Shown here: positions 35,035 through 44,477 of the stretch, piece after piece
Numbering within the stretch: position 1 is the first letter of the stretch
Layout: each line of letters opens with the position of its first letter
Assembly: GCF_030687575.1 (NCBI RefSeq)
Contig: NZ_CP117439.1
Coordinates: 4,331,501 to 4,395,500 of the forward strand
Direction of reading: 5' to 3'
Origin: Pseudomonas sp. FP2309
GTDB lineage: Bacteria; Pseudomonadota; Gammaproteobacteria; Pseudomonadales; Pseudomonadaceae
Length of the DNA stretch: 64,000 bases
Notes under the pieces: model-generated
The model's database searches: none
Told to the model about the DNA's origin: nothing
Seen by the model: only the letters and a program-made list of their open reading frames with translations
Program-made: the position numbers and the translations under genes

Positions 35035-36487
35035 ACCACGACCTCCCATCCCGCGTGATCAGTGCAATGGAGCTCATCGGCCCCCAGGACCCCGCCGCAT
35101 ACGGCTTGGGCGCATCACCGGATTTTTTCCACCCGGCGATCAACTGGTCACACCACTTCCACGCGGCTTCGATTTCATCTTTGCGAACAAACAGGTTCTG
35201 ATTGCCGCGCATCACTTCCAACAGCAGACGCTCGTAGGCATCCGGGATGCGTGCGCTGCGATAGGTGTCGGAAAAATTCAGTTGCAGCGGGCCGCTGCGC
35301 AGTTGCATGCCTTTGTCCAGGCCCTGCTCCTTGGTCATCACACGCAAAGAAATACCTTCGTCCGGTTGCAGGCGGATGATCAGTTTGTTGCTGATCTGCA
35401 AGCGCTGCTCGGGGGCGAAGATGTAGTGGGACGGTTCTTTGAAGTGGATAACGATCTGCGACAGTTTTTGCGGCATGCGCTTGCCGGTGCGTAGGTAGAA
35501 CGGCACCCCGGCCCAACGCCAGTTACGGATATCGGCCCGCAATGCGACGAAGGTTTCGGTGTCGCTCTGAGTATTGGAGTTTTCTTCCTCCAGGTAACCC
35601 GGTACCGCTTTGCCGGCGCTGTAGCCGGCGATGTACTGGCCACGTACCACTTGGGTGGTCAGGCCGTCCGGACTGATGGGCGCCAGGGCCTTGAGCACCT
35701 TGACCTTCTCGTCGCGGATACTGTCGGCGGACAAGTCGGCCGGCGGGTCCATGGCGATCAGGCAAAGCAGCTGCAGCAGGTGGTTCTGGATCATGTCGCG
35801 CAGTTGGCCGGCCTTGTCGAAGTAACCCCAACGGCCTTCGATACCGACCTGCTCGGCCACGGTGATTTCCACGTGGGAGATGTAGTTCTGGTTCCACTGG
35901 GTTTCGAACAGGCTGTTGGCAAAACGCAGGGCGATCAGGTTCTGGACAGTTTCTTTGCCCAGGTAGTGGTCGATACGGTACGTGCGGTTTTCCGGGAAAA
36001 ACTGCGCTACGGCGTCGTTGACCTTGCGCGAGGATTCCAGGTCCGAGCCGATGGGTTTTTCCAGCACCACGCGGGTGTTTTCCGCCAGGCCAACCTTGGA
36101 CAGGTTTTCGCAGATCGCGCCATACACCGCTGCGGGCGTGGCGAAGTACGCGATCAGGGTCTGCGCGGTGCCGGCGATTTCCGCCAGGGCCACGTAGTCG
36201 TCAGCTTTCATGAAGTCGACATGCACGTAGGTCAGCCGCGCCAGGAAGCGCAGGACGATGGTTTCGTCCAGTTCCTTGCCGACGTACTTACGCAGCTCTT
36301 TTTCGATGTGCGCCAGGTGCTGTTGCTCGGAGCCGGCTTCACGGGCCAGGGCCAGGATGCGCGTGTCGTCGTGCAGCAGCCCGGCGCCATCGAGTTGATA
36401 GAGGGCAGGAAATAACTTGCGCAGCGCCAGATCACCCAAGGCGCCAAACAGGGCAAAGGTGCAGGGTTCTACGGTTATCGAAGGCAT
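35021..36487 (-). CDS. zwf: Glucose-6-phosphate 1-dehydrogenase
   Basis: A 488-aa enzyme that oxidises glucose-6-phosphate with NAD(P). The nucleotide fold is [22 protein letters not shown] near the N-terminus (GALGDLA rather than GASGDLA). The active site RIDHYLGKE is near residue 180. It is the first gene of zwf-pgl-eda, divergent from hexR, which represses it until KDPG binds. An A-rich AAGAACAA motif just before the ATG suggests Hfq/Crc control. Confidence 0.96.
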   Translation of the reverse strand: MPSITVEPCTFALFGALGDLALRKLFPALYQLDGAGLLHDDTRILALAREAGSEQQHLAHIEKELRKYVGKELDETIVLRFLARLTYVHVDFMKADDYVALAEIAGTAQTLIAYFATPAAVYGAICENLSKVGLAENTRVVLEKPIGSDLESSRKVNDAVAQFFPENRTYRIDHYLGKETVQNLIALRFANSLFETQWNQNYISHVEITVAEQVGIEGRWGYFDKAGQLRDMIQNHLLQLLCLIAMDPPADLSADSIRDEKVKVLKALAPISPDGLTTQVVRGQYIAGYSAGKAVPGYLEEENSNTQSDTETFVALRADIRNWRWAGVPFYLRTGKRMPQKLSQIVIHFKEPSHYIFAPEQRLQISNKLIIRLQPDEGISLRVMTKEQGLDKGMQLRSGPLQLNFSDTYRSARIPDAYERLLLEVMRGNQNLFVRKDEIEAAWKWCDQLIAGWKKSGDAPKPYAAGSWGPMSSIALITRDGRSWYGDI

Positions 36488-36492
36488 GATGT

Positions 36493-36500
36493 TTGTTCTT
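36493..36500 (-). promoter_or_regulatory. A-rich Hfq/Crc-type motif before zwf
   Basis: The minus strand reads AAGAACAA six to thirteen bases before the zwf ATG, an exact AANAANAA match that overlaps the expected ribosome-binding region. Confidence 0.5.
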
Positions 36501-36552
36501 TTATCAAGTTAAGCTACAAATACCTTTTTTCAAGGCATCACTCAAGGAAAAA

Positions 36553-36568
36553 TGTAGTAATAACCACA
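36553..36568. promoter_or_regulatory. Putative HexR operator
   Basis: TGTAGT-AATA-ACCACA is an inverted repeat with one mismatch (TGTRGT/ACYACA) in the zwf-hexR intergenic region. HexR sites are of the TGTART...AYTACA type. Its exact register is uncertain. Confidence 0.5.
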
Positions 36569-36697
36569 ACATTTTCCGGAAATACGCATTCCGAGTGGTG
36601 GTGTTCAGCTACCCTCAGTAGGATAGGCCACCGCGAAAAGCCACTCGTCGATTGGCTGCCGCCCTTTATTTGCATCGTCGCCCGAAGGAAAGACTGA

Positions 36698-37567
36698 ATG
36701 GACCGCGTGCGAAATCTTCTGGAACAGATCCGGAACCGCCTCGAAGAATTGAACAAGGCCGAGAAAAAAGTCGCCGAGGTCATCCTGCTCAACCCGCAGC
36801 AGGCGACCCGCTTCTCTATCGCCGCCCTCGCCCAAGCCGCCTCGGTCAGTGAACCGACGGTCAACCGTTTCTGCCGTTCGTTCGGCGTCAGCGGTTACCC
36901 TGAACTTAAATTGCAGTTGGCGCAAAGCCTGGCCAGCGGCGCGGCGTATGTCAGCCGCGCCGTGGAGGCCGATGATAACCCCGAGGCCTATACCCAGAAG
37001 ATCTTTGGCAGCGCGATCGCGTCCCTGGACAGCGCTTGCCAGGCACTGGATCCCAACCTGATCAGCAAGGCCGTAGACCTGCTGATCCAGGCGCGCCAGA
37101 TCCATTTCTTCGGCCTCGGTGCGTCAGCCCCGGTGGCCATGGATGCACTGCACAAGTTCTTCCGCTTTAACCTCTCGGTCACGGCCCACGCCGATGTGCT
37201 GATGCAGCGCATGATCGCGTCGGTGGCCCATACGGGCGAGCTGTTCGTGATTATTTCCTACACCGGGCGTACCCGTGAGTTGGTGGAAGTGGCGCGTATC
37301 GCGCGGGAAAACGGCGCCTCAGTGCTCGGCGTCACCGCCGAGAACTCGCCACTGGCCAAGGCCAGTACGGTGAGCCTGAACATTCCGCTGCCCGAAGACA
37401 CCGACATCTATATGCCGATGACCTCGCGGATCATCCAGTTGACCGTGCTGGACGTGCTGGCGACCGGCATGACCTTGCGCCGTGGCGTGGATTTCCAGCC
37501 GCATTTGCGCAAGATCAAAGAGAGCTTGAATGACAGTCGGTATCCGGTGGGGGATGAGTTCAACTAA
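36698..37567 (+). CDS. hexR: HexR, RpiR-family regulator of glucose metabolism
   Basis: A 289-aa protein with an N-terminal RpiR helix-turn-helix (about 1-77, [41 protein letters not shown]) and a C-terminal SIS sugar-phosphate isomerase domain ([44 protein letters not shown]). In Pseudomonas HexR represses zwf, edd and gap-1, and is released by KDPG. The divergent position with zwf agrees. AAGGAAAG precedes the ATG. Confidence 0.96.
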   Translation: MDRVRNLLEQIRNRLEELNKAEKKVAEVILLNPQQATRFSIAALAQAASVSEPTVNRFCRSFGVSGYPELKLQLAQSLASGAAYVSRAVEADDNPEAYTQKIFGSAIASLDSACQALDPNLISKAVDLLIQARQIHFFGLGASAPVAMDALHKFFRFNLSVTAHADVLMQRMIASVAHTGELFVIISYTGRTRELVEVARIARENGASVLGVTAENSPLAKASTVSLNIPLPEDTDIYMPMTSRIIQLTVLDVLATGMTLRRGVDFQPHLRKIKESLNDSRYPVGDEFN

Positions 37568-37599
37568 GCCGCAATCTTTGCCGTCAGTTCCAACCCTTC

Positions 37600-37671
37600 G
37601 CGAGCGAGCCCTGCGCCACGTTTGACCGATTTCGACCTTGAAATACGCGCGAATTGGGCGGGCTTGCTCGC
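37600..37671. repeat. REP-type inverted pair between hexR and mutarotase genes
   Basis: GCGAGCGAGCCC (37600-37611) and GGGCTTGCTCGC (37660-37671) pair with one mismatch. They lie between convergent stop codons. Confidence 0.65.
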
Positions 37672-37693
37672 AAAGAGCCCACCAGCCACACCG

Positions 37694-38539
37694 CTAAAGC
37701 CCAGCACGGGCCTGCAGACTCAGGTGTGCTCTCTCCCCCGGCGCCAAACGGGCGCCGGCCACCGCCGACTCCACGCACACAAACCCCGACGCCTCGTTGA
37801 AGCTCACCCCCAGCAGCGGCCGGCTGCCCGGATGCCACACCACGGTGTCAGCGCTGTCGCCAGTGTCGATGCACAGTTCGCGCTGCCAGGCGTGGTCCTT
37901 GAGGTGCAACTCACCCTCATGCTGAAACACCCGCTGGCACCCACCCTCCACCCGTAACTCGCCTTCCTGCTGGCAGACCTGGCGATTGAGCTGGTCGTAA
38001 CCTTGAGCGCCATCAAGCCCAGACAGCGCTATCTCGTCGACGTGACCAATACGCCAGTAAGCGTGCAAAGCATGGCTCAACTGGCACGGCAACTCGTCCT
38101 GGTGCTCGGTGCTCAAGCGCAGCTCCAGGGTGTCGCCCAGGTGCGCGTGCAGGTCCACCTGCCAGTCGCACAGCTGCAATTGCCAGTGCAGGCGCACGCC
38201 GTCGTCGTCGGTGCGGGTGTCGAGCAGCTTCCAGTCGATCAACCGTGCCCAACCGTGGGATGGCCACGCGTTCTCGCTCGGGTGACGGCCATACCACGGC
38301 CAGCACACCGGCACGCCGCCACGGATGGCACCGACCTGAGGCCACTTGGCCGCGCACCACAGCCAGGGTTTCTGGCCACGGGGTTGAAAATGCAACAGTT
38401 GCGCGCCCTGACGGCTGAACACCGCCTGGCACAGCGGATGGTCAATCACCAACACGTCGCGCAGCTGAAAGCGTTCCCAGGCGAACACCGGACGCTCGCG
38501 CAAGGATTTGAAAAAGCGTTGCAGCGGATGCTCATGCAT
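37694..38539 (-). CDS. D-hexose-6-phosphate mutarotase
   Basis: A 281-aa aldose-1-epimerase-like protein of the YeaD type. It has VLVIDHPLCQAVFSRQGAQLLHFQPRGQKPWLWCA, then GGVPVCWPWYGRHPSENAWPSHGWAR (the conserved G-G-x-P-V/I-x-x-P-x-F/Y pattern) and the final VVWHPG...FVCVESA. It interconverts glucose-6-phosphate anomers. It ends the oprB-gts side of the cluster and is 101 bp downstream of oprB, so it may be the last gene of that operon. Confidence 0.9.
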   Translation of the reverse strand: MHEHPLQRFFKSLRERPVFAWERFQLRDVLVIDHPLCQAVFSRQGAQLLHFQPRGQKPWLWCAAKWPQVGAIRGGVPVCWPWYGRHPSENAWPSHGWARLIDWKLLDTRTDDDGVRLHWQLQLCDWQVDLHAHLGDTLELRLSTEHQDELPCQLSHALHAYWRIGHVDEIALSGLDGAQGYDQLNRQVCQQEGELRVEGGCQRVFQHEGELHLKDHAWQRELCIDTGDSADTVVWHPGSRPLLGVSFNEASGFVCVESAVAGARLAPGERAHLSLQARAGL

Positions 38540-38640
38540 GTGCCACGGTCCTGAAATTCATCGCAGTGCTGCTCAAAAAAAAGCGGATAGCCATGGCTAC
38601 CCGCAAATGCGCACAGAGAGAAGGAGCTTATCGCAAAGCG

Positions 38641-39987
38641 TTAGAAGGTCGACTGAATTTTCAGACCCGCCACCAGCGCGTTGTCGACTTTATCCACGCC
38701 GCCCGGTTGCACGACGTATTGCAGGTTAGGACGCACGGTCAACCAGTTGGTGACGTGGAAGCCGTAGTTGATTTCGAAGTTGTATTCGGTCTCGCGAATC
38801 GGCGTGTACAGCGGGTTGTCGTAATCGCTCACGCCGTTGGCAGCGTTGAGCAGTTCCGAGTTTTTCTTCACGTCATCGTTGACGTGCAAACGCGCCGCGC
38901 CAATGCCGACGTCGTCTTTTGGACGCGCATCGAATGGGCCTTTGTACACCAGCATGATCGACTGGTAGTTGTCGACCAGGTTGGTTTCCTTGTCGTGGAA
39001 GGTGGCGTTGGCCGCAATATTCAAGCCGCGCGAAGCGTCGCCGTTGTGCGTCGTGAGTTGTTGTTGGGCAACGAACCAGTAGCCTTTCTTACTGCTGCGG
39101 GTGCGGTAGTTGGCGCCCGTGGTAGCGGCATCGTTACCGTTGACGTCTTCACGCACGTCGCTGGCATCGGCGGCGCTCTTGTAGTAACCCACGCGGTATT
39201 CGCCCGGCAGGTTGTTCACCTTCGGCGACCAGACCAATTCCACCGGGATCACGGTGCCCTTGGTGCCGCTGCCGCTGAGCTTGAAGCCGTTGCCGTGCTC
39301 GAGCTGCGATGGGTTCTGGTTGTAAGCACCGATCTGCGCATACAGTTCAGGCGTGATGTGGTACTTCACGCGGATTGCCGCCTGGCTGACCGGCCAGTTG
39401 TACCAGGTGCTGACGTAGTTACCCACTTGGGAACCGCAGAACGACAGGTTCTGGAAGTCGCATGGGAAGGTGTTGAAATCTTCGCCTTCACCGAAGTAAC
39501 CGAGTTTCACATCCAGCTTGTTGTCGAACATCTGGTGCTGGATCCAGAACTGGGTCAGACGCACCATGTGGCCACGGCCGTAGACTTCCATCGACGAGCT
39601 GAGCGTGCCGGCACGCGGGTCGCCAATACGGTCGTTGGAAATGTTCTGGCCATTACGGTTGGTCAACTGGATCTTGGCCTGAGTGTTATCCCAGCCCCAC
39701 AGCTTTTGCAGATCCAGTGCCACGCCCAGACCGAACTGGTCGGAGTAACGCCCGGTTTTGTCGTCGTTGTAGCCGCCGTGCAGGTTGGCGCCCATTTCCC
39801 CAACGTAGTCCGCCTTGATGTCGATACCTTGCTCGATCAGCTTGGTACGTTCACCACCCCAATCACCGGTCATCCATTTGGAGTCGGCGCTGAAAGCCTC
39901 GTCCGCCATCGCATTGGCGGACAAAACCAGAACGGCTGCAGCTGACAGTTGGCAGATCAGCCGGGTGTTGTTGTGTTGCTTTTTCAT
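38641..39987 (-). CDS. oprB: Carbohydrate-selective outer-membrane porin OprB
   Basis: A 448-aa porin with a signal peptide (residues 1-28, cleaved after ANAMA) and alternating beta-strand pattern. WMTGDWGGERTKLIEQGIDIKADYVGEMGANLHGG is the OprB N-terminal signature. The end NALVAGLKIQSTF finishes in phenylalanine, as outer-membrane barrels do. It admits glucose and other sugars to the periplasm for GtsA. An A-rich AATAACAATAA motif near the start suggests Hfq/Crc control. It follows gtsD by 85 bp. Confidence 0.95.
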   Translation of the reverse strand: MKKQHNNTRLICQLSAAAVLVLSANAMADEAFSADSKWMTGDWGGERTKLIEQGIDIKADYVGEMGANLHGGYNDDKTGRYSDQFGLGVALDLQKLWGWDNTQAKIQLTNRNGQNISNDRIGDPRAGTLSSSMEVYGRGHMVRLTQFWIQHQMFDNKLDVKLGYFGEGEDFNTFPCDFQNLSFCGSQVGNYVSTWYNWPVSQAAIRVKYHITPELYAQIGAYNQNPSQLEHGNGFKLSGSGTKGTVIPVELVWSPKVNNLPGEYRVGYYKSAADASDVREDVNGNDAATTGANYRTRSSKKGYWFVAQQQLTTHNGDASRGLNIAANATFHDKETNLVDNYQSIMLVYKGPFDARPKDDVGIGAARLHVNDDVKKNSELLNAANGVSDYDNPLYTPIRETEYNFEINYGFHVTNWLTVRPNLQYVVQPGGVDKVDNALVAGLKIQSTF

Positions 39988-40003
39988 CCCTACATCCTCG
40001 TCT

Positions 40004-40014
40004 TTATTGTTATT
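40004..40014 (-). promoter_or_regulatory. A-rich Hfq/Crc-type motif before oprB
   Basis: The minus strand reads AATAACAATAA, containing two overlapping AANAANAA matches 17-27 bases before the oprB ATG. Confidence 0.55.
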
Positions 40015-40072
40015 AAACTGTTTTTATCTAACGCGGGTTACATTTTTTAACTAAAACAACAGGTTAACGTGC

Positions 40073-41233
40073 TCAGCGACCCGTGAACTGGGCCACGTTA
40101 TCGGCATGCCCGTGCGTCGGCAGTGACGCTGCCGTGCCCAGGCGCTCACCGGTGTTGGCGTCAAACAGCAGCACCTTCGCCGGATCGAATTGCAGGGTCA
40201 GGGTCTCACCCACCTGAGGGGCCACATCGGGCGCCAGGCGGCAGCAGACCTTGGTGTCATTGAGTTGCACAAACACCAGGGTGTCCGGGCCGGTCGGCTC
40301 GGTCACCTGGACTTCAGCACGAATGCTCGACGCACTGTCGCCCTCGCCCACCGCCAGCATGATTTGCTCCGGGCGCAGGCCCAGGATCACGTCGCGGTCT
40401 TCAAGGCCGGCATCGGTCACGTTCAGCGTCAGCTCACAACGGGCCTGGCCGCTGTCCAGCAGGGCCACCAGGCGACCGTCCTTGCGCTGCAGGCGCAGGG
40501 GCACGAAGTTCATCGGCGGCGAGCCGATAAAGCTCGCCACGAACTGGTTGGCGGGATTGTTGTAGATGTCTTTTGGCGTGCCGAACTGCTGGATGATGCC
40601 GTCCTTCATCACCGCCACTTTGTCGCCCAGGGTCATCGCTTCGATCTGGTCGTGGGTGACGTAGACGGTGGTGGTTTTCAGGCGCTGATGCATCAGTTTC
40701 ATTTCGGTGCGCATCTCGACGCGCAGCTTGGCGTCGAGGTTGGACAGCGGTTCGTCGAACAGGTAGATCTTCGGCCGACGTGCCAGGGCACGGCCCATGG
40801 CCACGCGCTGCTGCTGGCCGCCGGAGAGCTGGCCCGGCTTGCGATTGAGCAGGTGTTCGATCTGCAGCAACTTGGCCACGCGCGCCACTTCGGCGTCGAT
40901 GTCGGCTTGAGGCATTTTGCGAATCTTGAGGCCGAATTCGATGTTCTCGCGCACGCTCATGGTCGGGTACAGCGCGTAAGACTGAAACACCATGGCGATG
41001 TCGCGATCCTTGGGGCTCATGCCACTGACATCCTGGTCACCGATCATGATCGCGCCGCCGGTGATGGTCTCCAGACCGGCGATGCAGTTCATCAGGGTGG
41101 ACTTGCCGCAACCCGAAGGGCCGACCAGGATCAGGAATTCGCCTTCCTTGATCGACAGTTCGATGTTCTTCAAGGTGTCGGGCAAGCCCGCGCCATAGGT
41201 CTTGTTTACATTGCGAAGTTCAAGCGTAGCCAT
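40073..41233 (-). CDS. gtsD: Glucose ABC transporter ATP-binding protein GtsD
   Basis: A 386-aa MalK/UgpC-type ATPase. Walker A is GPSGCGKST (about 38-46), the Q-loop follows, the signature is [15 protein letters not shown] and Walker B is [13 protein letters not shown]. From about residue 235 there is a C-terminal TOBE/OB regulatory domain. It powers import of glucose by GtsBC. It starts two bases after gtsC. Confidence 0.95.
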   Translation of the reverse strand: MATLELRNVNKTYGAGLPDTLKNIELSIKEGEFLILVGPSGCGKSTLMNCIAGLETITGGAIMIGDQDVSGMSPKDRDIAMVFQSYALYPTMSVRENIEFGLKIRKMPQADIDAEVARVAKLLQIEHLLNRKPGQLSGGQQQRVAMGRALARRPKIYLFDEPLSNLDAKLRVEMRTEMKLMHQRLKTTTVYVTHDQIEAMTLGDKVAVMKDGIIQQFGTPKDIYNNPANQFVASFIGSPPMNFVPLRLQRKDGRLVALLDSGQARCELTLNVTDAGLEDRDVILGLRPEQIMLAVGEGDSASSIRAEVQVTEPTGPDTLVFVQLNDTKVCCRLAPDVAPQVGETLTLQFDPAKVLLFDANTGERLGTAASLPTHGHADNVAQFTGR

Positions 41234-41235
41234 GA

Positions 41236-42081
41236 TTACCCCTTGACCGCGCCGGCCGTGAGGCCGCGCACGAAATACTTGCCTGCGATCACATAGACCA
41301 GCAGGGTCGGCAGCCCGGCGATCATCGCCGCCGCCATATCAACGTTATATTCCTTGGCCCCGGTGCTGGTGTTGACCAGGTTGTTCAGCGCCACGGTGAT
41401 GGGCTGGGAGTCGCCACTGGAGAACACCACACCGAACAGGAAGTCGTTCCAGATCTGCGTGAACTGCCAGATCAGGCAGACCATGATGATCGGGGTGGAC
41501 ATCGGCAGAATGATCTGACGGAAGATGGTGAAAAAGCCGGCACCGTCCAGGCGGGCAGCCTTGATCAGCGCATCGGGAATGCTCACGTAGTAGTTACGGA
41601 AGAACAGCGTGGTGAACGCCAGGCCGTAGACCACGTGCACAAACACCAGGCCGGTGGTGGTACTGGCCAGGCCCATCTTGCCAAGGGTGAACGACGCCGG
41701 CAGCAGCACGGTCTGGAACGGCAGGAAGCAGCCGAACAACAGCAGGCCGAAGAACAGCTGCGAGCCACGAAAACGCCAGAACGACAGCACATAGCCGTTC
41801 AATGCGCCAATGGCCGTGGAGATCAGTACCGCCGGAACGGTAATCTTGATCGAGTTCCAGAAGTAGCCATCCACCGTCGCCCACGCCTTGACCCAGCCGA
41901 TGCCGCTGACCACGGTGGGCCAGCTCAACAGGTTGCCGGTGCTGATGTCTTCCGGGGTTTTGAAGCTGGTGAGCAGCATCACCACCAGCGGCACCAGGTA
42001 CAGCAGCACCGCGAGGATCAGCACCGCGTAGATCGCGATGCGGCTCAGGCTGATGGGGGGTTTGGAAGCGAGACTAGTCAT
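41236..42081 (-). CDS. gtsC: Glucose ABC transporter permease GtsC
   Basis: A 281-aa inner-membrane permease of the MalG type with six membrane segments. The EAA loop is YYVSIPDALIKAARLDGAGFFTIFRQIILP, which contacts the ATPase. It overlaps gtsB by eight bases and leads into gtsD with a two-base gap, so the three are translated together. Confidence 0.95.
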   Translation of the reverse strand: MTSLASKPPISLSRIAIYAVLILAVLLYLVPLVVMLLTSFKTPEDISTGNLLSWPTVVSGIGWVKAWATVDGYFWNSIKITVPAVLISTAIGALNGYVLSFWRFRGSQLFFGLLLFGCFLPFQTVLLPASFTLGKMGLASTTTGLVFVHVVYGLAFTTLFFRNYYVSIPDALIKAARLDGAGFFTIFRQIILPMSTPIIMVCLIWQFTQIWNDFLFGVVFSSGDSQPITVALNNLVNTSTGAKEYNVDMAAAMIAGLPTLLVYVIAGKYFVRGLTAGAVKG

Positions 42082-42982
42082 TACGTTTGGTCCTCAGCTC
42101 GGAGTAGAGGTAAGGCACGATGATCGCGAGGATCGCACCGAGCATCAGGATTGCACTGGCCGAGCCCATGCCCATCTGGCCACGGCTGAAGGTGAACGAG
42201 TACATGAACATCGCCGGCAGGTCGGACGAGTAGCCGGGGCCGCCGGCGGTCATGGCCGCCACCAGGTCGAAGCTCTTGATCGCAATGTGCGCCAGAATCA
42301 TCACCGCACTGAAGAACACCGGACGCAGGCTTGGCAGCACCACGCTCCAGTAAATGCGCGGCAGGCTCGCACCGTCGATCTGCGCGGCACGGATGATCGA
42401 TTGATCAACGCCACGCAGGCCGGCCAGGAACATGGCCATGATGAAACCGGAGGCTTGCCACACGGCGGCGATCACCAGGCAGTAGACCACGCGGTCCGGG
42501 TCGATCAGCCAATCCAGGCGAAAGCCTTCCCAGCCCCAGTCACGCAGGAGTTTGTCCAGGCCCATGCCCGGGTTAAGCAGCCATTTCCAGGCGGTACCGG
42601 TGACGATCATCGAGAGCGCCATCGGGTACAGGTAAATGGTGCGGATAAAGCCTTCGCGACGGATTTTCTGGTCGAGGAAAATCGCCAGCGTCACGCCGAT
42701 AACGAGGGTAATGCCAATGAACATCCCGCCAAACAGCGCCAGGTTCTTGCTCGCCACCCACCAGCGATCGTTGTCGAACAACCGCTCGTATTGCGCAAGA
42801 CCCGCCCATTTGTAGCTCGGCAGGAACGTAGACGTGGTGAACGACAGTACAAACGTCCACAGGATGTAGCCGTAGAAACCCACCAACACGATGAACATGC
42901 TGGGCGCCAGCACCAGTTTGGGGAGCCAGCGCTGCAGCGCATCGAACGGCGAGGCTTTGCTGAACACAGCAACAGAACTCAT
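42074..42982 (-). CDS. gtsB: Glucose ABC transporter permease GtsB
   Basis: A 302-aa MalF-type permease with six membrane segments and the EAA loop GLRGVDQSIIRAAQIDGASLPRIYWSVVLP. I use the ATG at 42982 (MSSVAVFSKAS), with GTGGA nine bases upstream. That same GTG could be an alternative start four codons earlier. A stable hairpin separates it from gtsA. Confidence 0.94.
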   Translation of the reverse strand: MSSVAVFSKASPFDALQRWLPKLVLAPSMFIVLVGFYGYILWTFVLSFTTSTFLPSYKWAGLAQYERLFDNDRWWVASKNLALFGGMFIGITLVIGVTLAIFLDQKIRREGFIRTIYLYPMALSMIVTGTAWKWLLNPGMGLDKLLRDWGWEGFRLDWLIDPDRVVYCLVIAAVWQASGFIMAMFLAGLRGVDQSIIRAAQIDGASLPRIYWSVVLPSLRPVFFSAVMILAHIAIKSFDLVAAMTAGGPGYSSDLPAMFMYSFTFSRGQMGMGSASAILMLGAILAIIVPYLYSELRTKRND

Positions 42983-43011
42983 GGGAAAATCCACTGAAAG
43001 AATAAGGGCGA

Positions 43012-43057
43012 CTGCAAGCTACAAGCGAAGACAACCGCGCCCACTTGTAGCTTGCAG
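43012..43057 (-). repeat. 14-bp perfect inverted repeat between gtsA and gtsB
   Basis: CTGCAAGCTACAAG (43012-43025) and CTTGTAGCTTGCAG (43044-43057) flank an 18-nt loop, with a further CTTGTAGCTT copy after the right arm. Placed between the binding-protein gene and the permease genes, it could protect gtsA mRNA and lower permease expression, as REP elements do between malE and malF. Confidence 0.75.
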
Positions 43058-43069
43058 CTTGTAGCTTAT

Positions 43070-44356
43070 TTACTTAGCCGACTTGATCGCAGCGCCGAGT
43101 TTCTTGGCGGTGTCGGCCGGGTCGGCTTTCGGGTCGTTGATGTAGTTGGTCACGACATCAAAGAACGCACCTTGCACCGCCAAAGTGGTAGCCATGTTGT
43201 GCGCCATGCTTGGCTGCAGGCCGCCGGTCTTGGCGTCTGTCAGGAAGTCCTTGGCGGCGGTCTGGGCGCAGGAGTCGAAACCGTACGACTCCATTTTGGT
43301 CAGCATGTCGTTGCGCACAGGGATCGAGCCCTTATTGATGCTGAAGACTTTCTGGAAGTTTTCACCCAGTACGACTTTGGCGATGTCCTGCTGGCCGGCA
43401 GCAGTGCCTTTGTCTTTCTGCTTGAACACCGCCAGGGAGTCGATGTTGTAGGTGAAGGCTTTTTCGGTGCCCGGGAAGGCTACGCACTCGTAATCCTTGC
43501 CCGCGACTTTCTTGGCGGCAGTCCACTCGGACTTGGCCCAGTCACCCATGATCTGCATGCCGGCCTTGCCGTTGATGACCTTGCCCGCTTCCAGGTTCCA
43601 GTCCTGGCCTTTACCGTCGACGTCCATGTAGGTCGCGACTTTCTTAAGCTCGGTGAGGGCCTTGACCATTTCCGGACCGGTCAGTGCGCCGTTGTCCAGG
43701 TCGACCAGGGCTTTCTTGTAGCCGTCGGCACCCATCACCGACAGAACAACGGCTTCGAAGACCGTGCTGTCCTGCCAAGGTTGGCCACCGTGGGCGAGCG
43801 GGATGAAACCTGCGGCCTTCAGCTTGTCGCCGGCGGCATAGAATTCTTCGAGGGTGGTAGGGTTTTTGGTGATGCCGGCTTTCTTGAAGACTTCCGGGTT
43901 GATCCACAGCCAGTTGACGCGGTGGATGTTCACCGGCACGGCCACGTAGTCACCGTCGTACTTCACGGTGTCGGAGACTTTCTTGTCGAGCAGCGAGTCC
44001 CACTTTTCCTGTTTGGCCACGTCTTTCAGGACGTCGGTGTCGAGCAGACCGGTAGACGCCCATTCCTGGATGTCGGGGCCTTTGATCTGGGCGACGCCTG
44101 GCGGGTTGCCTGCCACCGCGCGGCTTTTCAGCACGGTCATGGCCGTGGCGCCACCGCCACCTGCGACAGCACCGTCCTTCCAGGTGAAGCCGTCTTTTTC
44201 GACTTGGGCCTTCAGGACATCTACAGCCGCTTTTTCGCCACCCGAGGTCCACCAATGCACAACTTCAACCGTACCTTTGGAGTCGGCGGCAAATGCACTG
44301 AGGGGAAACAACGAGGCAACGGAAATAGCTACGGCGAGGCGATTAATCGCGTTCAT
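43070..44356 (-). CDS. gtsA: Glucose-binding periplasmic protein GtsA
   Basis: A 428-aa solute-binding protein with a signal peptide cleaved after SAFA (residues 1-23). The mature start is [38 protein letters not shown]. Trp-rich sugar contacts and [20 protein letters not shown] are typical of GtsA/glucose-binding proteins. It delivers glucose to GtsBCD. It is the first gene of the gtsABCD-oprB operon. A 20-bp palindrome lies about 100 bases upstream and an AACAACAA motif near the start. Confidence 0.95.
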   Translation of the reverse strand: MNAINRLAVAISVASLFPLSAFAADSKGTVEVVHWWTSGGEKAAVDVLKAQVEKDGFTWKDGAVAGGGGATAMTVLKSRAVAGNPPGVAQIKGPDIQEWASTGLLDTDVLKDVAKQEKWDSLLDKKVSDTVKYDGDYVAVPVNIHRVNWLWINPEVFKKAGITKNPTTLEEFYAAGDKLKAAGFIPLAHGGQPWQDSTVFEAVVLSVMGADGYKKALVDLDNGALTGPEMVKALTELKKVATYMDVDGKGQDWNLEAGKVINGKAGMQIMGDWAKSEWTAAKKVAGKDYECVAFPGTEKAFTYNIDSLAVFKQKDKGTAAGQQDIAKVVLGENFQKVFSINKGSIPVRNDMLTKMESYGFDSCAQTAAKDFLTDAKTGGLQPSMAHNMATTLAVQGAFFDVVTNYINDPKADPADTAKKLGAAIKSAK

Positions 44357-44370
44357 CTGAATACCTTTTC

Positions 44371-44378
44371 TTGTTGTT
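44371..44378 (-). promoter_or_regulatory. A-rich Hfq/Crc-type motif before gtsA
   Basis: The minus strand reads AACAACAA, an exact AANAANAA match 15-22 bases before the gtsA ATG and just upstream of the AAAAGG ribosome site. Confidence 0.55.
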
Positions 44379-44457
44379 ATGCATGCAAGTCTGGAGCTTG
44401 CGCTGCACGGAGTTTAAACATGGATATTTCAAGTGCAGGTAACAAAGGGATGCCCAA

Positions 44458-44477
44458 ATGTCACCAGTTAGTGACAT
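44458..44477. promoter_or_regulatory. Shared sugar-operon operator upstream of gtsA
   Basis: ATGTCACCAGTTAGTGACAT is a 20-bp dyad with 7-bp arms (ATGTCAC/GTGACAT). It overlaps the stop codon of the AGE gene and lies 102-121 bases upstream of the gtsA start. The same dyad with a different centre occurs before the AGE gene. Confidence 0.6.
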
